Origin: Thermomicrobiales bacterium
GTDB taxonomy: Bacteria > Chloroflexota > Chloroflexia > Thermomicrobiales > UBA6265
NCBI GenBank assembly: GCA_030447145.1
Contig: JAUJLY010000086.1
Coordinates: 1-9,148 of the forward strand
DNA: 9,148 nucleotides
Direction: 5' to 3'
Under the pieces are notes generated by a model. The model did no database searches. It was not told where the DNA came from and saw only the letters and a list, made by a program, of their open reading frames with translations. The position numbers and the translations under genes are program-made. Of the stretch, positions 6,362 to 9,148 are shown piece by piece. How positions within the stretch are numbered: the stretch's first letter is position 1; the number at the start of each line of letters is the position of its first letter.

Positions 6362-6399
6362 CGACACCGCTCCTGAGAATACCTCGGGAGCCGCTGTCG
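6362..6399. other. Two-part stem-loop, candidate structured RNA
   Basis: CGACA (6362-6366) pairs with TGTCG (6395-6399). Inside it GCTCCTGAG (6369-6377) pairs with CTCGGGAGC (6383-6391), with one G-U pair and a 5-base loop AATAC. The internal loop is CC against CGC. This gives 14 pairs in 38 bases. There is no T-run, so it does not look like an ordinary terminator. It lies in the 256-base gap between the 87-residue gene and the end of the Abi gene, which otherwise holds only the repeat at 6480-6522. Confidence 0.45.
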
Positions 6400-6479
6400 C
6401 GCCCCGCCCGATGAGAAGAACCGTGGACCGCCGATTGCTCGATTACCCATACATCACAGAGATCGCTTTGGTCCACACC

Positions 6480-6522
6480 GAACCACCCCTCCTATGGCGA
6501 TGAGCTGAAGGAGGGGTGGTTC
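6480..6522. terminator. Perfect 14-bp inverted repeat between convergent genes
   Basis: GAACCACCCCTCCT (6480-6493) and AGGAGGGGTGGTTC (6509-6522) are exact complements around a 15-base loop. It lies between the plus-strand gene ending at 6318 and the minus-strand Abi gene ending at 6575. This is the expected place for a bidirectional terminator, although neither side has a strong T-run. The stem contains AGGAGG, so it also sequesters a Shine-Dalgarno-like sequence on each strand. Confidence 0.55.
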
Positions 6523-6574
6523 TTGGTGCCTCGCGTCTTCGAACGTGGCGGCGGGTTCTATTGCGCCTGCGTCA

Positions 6575-7534
6575 TTAAATCCATATCGCTTCGTCAAGCC
6601 ATCCCTCCGGGAATCCATAGTCGGACAAGCTGCTGCCCTCAATTCGCGGAAAACTCCGCAGGAATGCCTTCAGGGCTGCGGGCCACTGCGAACCTGGAGC
6701 AACGGTTCGCATGAGAAACAACATCACACAGAGTGCAATGTAAAGCTTGTCTTGGCGTTGTGCTGGAATTTCTGTGATATGCCTGAGTGCGTCGATGCGT
6801 CTCAGATCCTTCTTTCCCGGCTTGTTCACCAGTGTCCGACGAAAAAGACGACTGTGATGAGCACATACATTACGAACGTAGTTCAGGCAGAGTAGCCAGC
6901 TTGTCAGCATAGTGGGTTTGGGAAGCGAGAAGCCCCGGGCCACTTCCAATTGATCGGCGAGCGACATGATTTGGAAGAAGGTGCTCAGGATCCCGAAATC
7001 CCATGTCTCTGTTGCGATCCAGATCGGGGGTATCCCATCATATTTGTCCTTCACATGAGTGGCAAAGACTTCTGAGGACATGTCGAAGAGTTCGTAGTTG
7101 CGATTGATGAACCATTCATAGTTCGTCGGACCGTCCTTGATCCTTCGTCCATGGCAACCAGGACCTAGGTTCACCGCGTCTAGGTATCCGAGAGGTCCAT
7201 GCTTCCCAACGACGTATGCGATCCTGACCCGAAGAGCGATCTCGATACGCTCAATCGCGTCCATGAGCATAAGACGGAGTCGTCGATCGAACGAATACAA
7301 ATCGACCGCTTCTTCGAATGAATGTCCGCCTTCGAACTCGTCATGGGGTGTATCTGTGATCTCGTTATGACCGAGGGGCCGGATTCGCCACTGATACCAA
7401 TAGGCACTCAGTCGGTAGTAGCCAATTATGGCCAGGTTGTGCTCGGCTTGTGCGGGGAAGTCGACAATCAACCCGCGCTCAATAAGCTGGTTGATCTGCT
7501 GTTCAAACGTCAGATGCGGCTTCGAATACTTCAC
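6575..7534 (-). CDS. Abi_2 (AbiD/AbiF-like) abortive-infection protein with HEPN motif
   Basis: This intact 319-residue protein has the usual length of the Abi_2 family. The N-terminus is diagnostic (KYSKPHLTFEQQINQLIERG, then IIGYYRLSAYWY), as are FDRRLRLMLMDAIERIEIAL at 82-101 and GPLGYLD at 113-119. RNVCAHHSRLFRR at 221-233 holds the R-N-x3-H HEPN RNase motif (Arg221, His226). Abi proteins of this family stop phage spread by killing or arresting infected cells, and the HEPN motif predicts RNA cleavage. The GTG start at 7534 fits the family N-terminus, which begins a few residues before KP.LTFEQQ. A seven-codon ORF overlaps it as GTGA. No protein antitoxin gene adjoins it. Published work on related AbiF proteins reports an RNA antitoxin and kinship with Cas13; whether this protein is of that subgroup needs a phylogeny. 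Confidence 0.9.
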   Translation of the reverse strand: MKYSKPHLTFEQQINQLIERGLIVDFPAQAEHNLAIIGYYRLSAYWYQWRIRPLGHNEITDTPHDEFEGGHSFEEAVDLYSFDRRLRLMLMDAIERIEIALRVRIAYVVGKHGPLGYLDAVNLGPGCHGRRIKDGPTNYEWFINRNYELFDMSSEVFATHVKDKYDGIPPIWIATETWDFGILSTFFQIMSLADQLEVARGFSLPKPTMLTSWLLCLNYVRNVCAHHSRLFRRTLVNKPGKKDLRRIDALRHITEIPAQRQDKLYIALCVMLFLMRTVAPGSQWPAALKAFLRSFPRIEGSSLSDYGFPEGWLDEAIWI

Positions 7535-7554
7535 AGGATTCCGCTCTCAGACAT
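7531..7554 (-). CDS. Seven-codon leader ORF overlapping the Abi start
   Basis: ATG at 7552-7554 encodes MSESGIL and ends in TGA at 7531-7533. The TGA overlaps the GTG start of the Abi gene as GTGA. GGAG lies 11 bases upstream of the ATG, within the leader hairpin. Such an overlap can couple translation of the second gene to the first. It may be chance, since the frame is short. Confidence 0.3.
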   Translation of the reverse strand: MSESGIL

Positions 7555-7557
7555 GGG

Positions 7558-7604
7558 AAGACCCACTCCTGTCGCACTTCCTGAGAAGCACCGGAATGGG
7601 TCTT
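7558..7604 (-). ncRNA. Leader hairpin of the Abi gene, candidate RNA regulator
   Basis: On the minus strand AAGACCCATTCC is matched by GGAGTGGGTCTT, giving 12 pairs including one G-U that only the minus strand allows as a pair. The 23-base loop can fold a further CTTC/GAAG stem. The predicted transcription start lies at its 5' edge, so the Abi mRNA would begin with this hairpin, and the GGAG preceding the leader ORF is inside the stem. It may control translation, or be part of an RNA that restrains the toxin. The RNA role is inference; the pairing is visible. Confidence 0.42.
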
Positions 7605-7613
7605 GATATTTAT

Positions 7614-7642
7614 ATGTTACAGATCTGCATGAGATTACGCAA
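7614..7642 (-). promoter_or_regulatory. Candidate promoter of the Abi gene
   Basis: On the minus strand TTGCGT (7637-7642) is followed after exactly 17 bases by TAACAT (7614-7619), with an AT-rich TATAAATAT just beyond. The start would fall near 7607, directly before the leader hairpin. The hexamers are only moderately good. Confidence 0.45.
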
Positions 7643-7766
7643 GTGTTTATGGGTGCCAGTTTGGCGCAGGTCTAGCCCGAGTTCTGCCCGGATGGGCCCA
7701 AGTAACCCAAAAACGCCCCGGAACGGTGATACTTGGCGGATTTCAGCTCCATCTAGCGTTTTGGTG

Positions 7767-7830
7767 CTAATTCGATAAAATTAGGTTACATCATTTATTT
7801 GCCTAATTGTCAGCGTGAACGTTTACGCTG
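7767..7830. promoter_or_regulatory. Cluster of inverted repeats between the Abi gene and the SOS gene
   Basis: Three copies of the box CTAATT occur in alternating orientation, at 7767-7772, 7779-7785 (as AATTAGG) and 7802-7808 (as CCTAATT). Beside them is a near-perfect 20-bp palindrome, CAGCGTGAAC meeting GTTTACGCTG at 7811-7830. The only mismatch is a G-T pair, repeated by symmetry. The stretch is AT-rich against its surroundings. It looks like an operator region for the divergent genes, though no regulator is identified. The rest of the 413-base gap has no gene that I can support. Confidence 0.4.
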
Positions 7831-7920
7831 TTCATTCTCCCTGTACATAGGGTTCTCAGTTGTGTGGGTCACGGCATATTCATCCCCGGCTTGATCACCA
7901 GCCGCCCCTCCCAACCCATT

Positions 7921-7934
7921 AGAACGTCCGTTCT
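7921..7934 (+). promoter_or_regulatory. LexA (SOS) box
   Basis: AGAACG-TC-CGTTCT is a perfect 6+6 inverted repeat and matches GAAC-N4-GTTC, the LexA site of Gram-positive bacteria, which has also been reported for the Chloroflexota member Dehalococcoides. It abuts the -10 of the next gene, so LexA binding would block RNA polymerase. Confidence 0.72.
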
Positions 7935-7942
7935 GATATGCT
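7934..7942 (+). promoter_or_regulatory. Extended -10 promoter of the SOS gene
   Basis: TGATATGCT (TGn followed by TATGCT) begins on the last base of the LexA box. The start codon ATG at 7948 follows 5 bases after the hexamer. Transcription would begin at or within a base or two of the ATG, giving a leaderless mRNA. No ribosome site is present, in agreement. Confidence 0.6.
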
Positions 7943-7947
7943 CCCCC

Positions 7948-8424
7948 ATGACGACCAGGACCGTCCCTCGATCCCAACTCGATGAGGTCTGCGAACGGGC
8001 CGCCCGGTTTCACCGCATGCAGGTGGCAGACCGGGAGACGCCGCTGGAACTGGAATACTCCGTGGTAGGTCGGCCCGACTATCGCCCCATCACGGTAGGG
8101 CCCGATGGATGGGCGAGGGTGGGGGTGGTCCACGATGCCGTCGAGTTCTGGGACCTGGCCGTGTACTGGAACCCGGAAACCGATCGCATCAAGCTGCAGA
8201 AGCCCGCGCCTCGGGAGTACGATGACCCCGTACCGTCGATCTCCGGTGACCCGCTCTACAAAACCAACCCCGTCAGTTCCAAGGCGCTGACCCGGCCCTT
8301 CACCGCAAGGCCGGGGTACATCTACACGTACCAGGGCCAGGACTACTCAGCGAACGAGGCGGAGCGCACAACGGCCGAGCTGGGATCGATCGACGGTTGG
8401 ACGTGGCGTCGGGAGCCAGGATAG
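7948..8424 (+). CDS. LexA-controlled hypothetical protein, 158 residues
   Basis: I start the gene at ATG 7948 because the LexA box and extended -10 lie immediately before it. A longer frame from ATG 7864 would place the operator inside the gene and adds an uncharged, unlikely N-terminus. The protein begins MTTRTVPRSQLDEVCERAARF and contains PLELEYSVVGRPDYRPITVG. It has aromatic-rich beta-like text (VVHDAVEFWDLAVYWNPETDR) and ends in a basic, Tyr-rich part (ARPGYIYTYQGQDY) and WTWRREPG. It has no signal peptide or membrane segment, and one cysteine. I do not recognise the family. SOS control suggests a role in the DNA-damage response or in mobile-element or defence biology, but nothing in the protein itself shows which. 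Confidence 0.75.
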   Translation: MTTRTVPRSQLDEVCERAARFHRMQVADRETPLELEYSVVGRPDYRPITVGPDGWARVGVVHDAVEFWDLAVYWNPETDRIKLQKPAPREYDDPVPSISGDPLYKTNPVSSKALTRPFTARPGYIYTYQGQDYSANEAERTTAELGSIDGWTWRREPG

Positions 8425-8445
8425 CGTTCCTGGAGCAGCTGCTCC
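8416..8445. terminator. Overlapping hairpins between convergent genes
   Basis: Two mutually exclusive hairpins share bases: CCAGGA (8416-8421) with TCCTGG (8428-8433), which includes the TAG of the SOS gene in its loop, and the perfect palindrome GGAGCAGCTGCTCC (8432-8445). The convergent gene ends at 8468. There is no T-run. A bidirectional terminator or RNA-stability element is likely. Confidence 0.45.
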
Positions 8446-8467
8446 CCTTCCGGTTCTCGGCTCCAGA

Positions 8468-9148
8468 TTACGGTTCCAGGACCTGCCATGCGTGTTGGCT
8501 TGGGGTGATCTTGCCAAGGAAACACGCCCGACATGCAAACGTTTCTCCAGGGGAAACCTGGGCCACCGTATAGATCCGGTCCTCTGGGACATTCTCAAAG
8601 CTGAACTCGATGAGACATGCGAACGTATCTGTCCCGTCACTCGTCATCCCTATGCGCCCGCTCGAATAGCTTGAGTGTTGGATACGCCCGAGCACTGTCG
8701 TGTCACCCCATTCGTACAGGACGAGATCCTGCTCGTAGGTGTCATTGCTCGTGCATGCCTCACCCTGGAGCGTGGTGATATTCGACGTCATCTCGATCCG
8801 CCCTGACACGACTCCGCTCCCGGGTGAGGATGGAACCTCCGACGAATCGACGATGACGGCGCTGACCTCTTGGTAATCCCCTCCCTGACCTGAAACTCGC
8901 AGGAATACGTCGATCGTCACCCGCGAATCGAGGGGAAGGGACTGGTCAAATTCGAGTGCGAGGTAGAGCCCATTCGAGTCGGTCCCGGTCAACGTGGAAC
9001 GGGCAGTGATCAGCGTGGAGACGTCACCCCACTCCCCTACCTCGATATCGCAGATACCGGGCTGCGGTACGGTCGATTGCCTCGGCCCGCACACTGGGTC
9101 GCTTTGGATGCTGACACCCGACGGGAACCGCACCTCGACCACGTAATC
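8468..9148 (-). CDS. C-terminal part of a secreted beta-rich protein (partial, runs off the window)
   Basis: The frame is open to the right edge, and the codons before the first possible start (GTG 9142) are still in-frame text (DYVVEV), so the N-terminus lies outside the window. The visible 226 residues are rich in Ser, Thr, Val and Gly with alternating strand-like patterns and seven cysteines. The last 100 residues run from GEACTSNDTYEQDLVLYEWGD through FACLIEFSFENVPEDRIYTV to a final W-x-V. They resemble an uncharacterised C-terminal domain found in exported actinobacterial and Chloroflexota proteins, with paired Cys, a vP..xYtv motif and a terminal Trp. That resemblance is from memory and is inference. 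Two extra cysteines (CRAC) lie near the end. The gene is convergent with the SOS gene. The signal peptide or membrane anchor, if any, is outside. Confidence 0.68.
   Translation of the reverse strand, partial: DYVVEVRFPSGVSIQSDPVCGPRQSTVPQPGICDIEVGEWGDVSTLITARSTLTGTDSNGLYLALEFDQSLPLDSRVTIDVFLRVSGQGGDYQEVSAVIVDSSEVPSSPGSGVVSGRIEMTSNITTLQGEACTSNDTYEQDLVLYEWGDTTVLGRIQHSSYSSGRIGMTSDGTDTFACLIEFSFENVPEDRIYTVAQVSPGETFACRACFLGKITPSQHAWQVLEP

Noticed and set aside
7605..7800. tRNA or attachment-site remnant upstream of the Abi gene
   Set aside because: No T-loop or cloverleaf arms could be found, and no direct repeat flanks the Abi gene.
7864..7947. Longer start at ATG 7864 for the SOS gene
   Set aside because: It would put the LexA box and the -10 inside the coding region, and the added residues have no ribosome site or family-like character.

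Overview
This is a GC-rich fragment that reads like Chloroflexota, probably a Thermomicrobia/Thermomicrobiales-like organism. The assignment is an inference from three things: a secreted protein built of SpaA-type repeats (each opening with YKWxC and closing with CxWYN) joined to a class D/F-like sortase, a LuxR regulator with a TPR-type sensor region, and a Gram-positive/Chloroflexota-style LexA box (GAAC-N4-GTTC). No rRNA, tRNA, CRISPR array or transposase was seen.

Layout. Bases 49-3054 (minus) hold what looks like one very large surface-protein gene: signal peptide, acidic PPDG linker, about five SpaA-like repeats, an LPXTG-like YPNTG sorting motif, a hydrophobic segment, a twin-arginine-like motif and a sortase domain. 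It is broken by one in-frame TAG (1897-1899) and two frameshifts (near 1737 and near 315). The second frameshift separates the sortase catalytic His from its Cys and Arg. A single-domain rhodanese (3087-3470, minus) lies immediately upstream. From 3767 on the plus strand a near-consensus promoter drives a small basic protein, possibly frameshifted near its end. Bases 4285-5545 (minus) are the decayed remains of a TPR/LuxR regulator with two in-frame TAGs, two frameshifts and no N-terminal ATPase; its HTH domain is still open. Bases 5773-6318 (plus) carry two small genes, one a DnaJ-like CxxCxGxG zinc-finger peptide. Strong hairpins lie between and after them.

Bases 6575-7534 (minus) encode an intact Abi_2 (AbiD/AbiF-like) abortive-infection protein with a HEPN RNase motif. 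Its predicted transcript begins at a long hairpin and includes a seven-codon leader ORF that overlaps its GTG start. About 400 bases upstream is a LexA/SOS box fused to an extended -10 promoter, controlling an apparently leaderless 158-residue protein of unknown function (7948-8424, plus). The window ends in the C-terminal part of a secreted beta-rich protein (minus, 8468 to the edge).

The parts most worth a second look are the Abi gene with its structured leader and flanking hairpins, as a possible RNA-antitoxin defence module; the SOS-controlled unknown gene beside it; and the fusion of a sortase to its own substrate. The two long genes in the left half carry most of the lesions. Whether these reflect real decay or consensus errors cannot be settled from the sequence alone.
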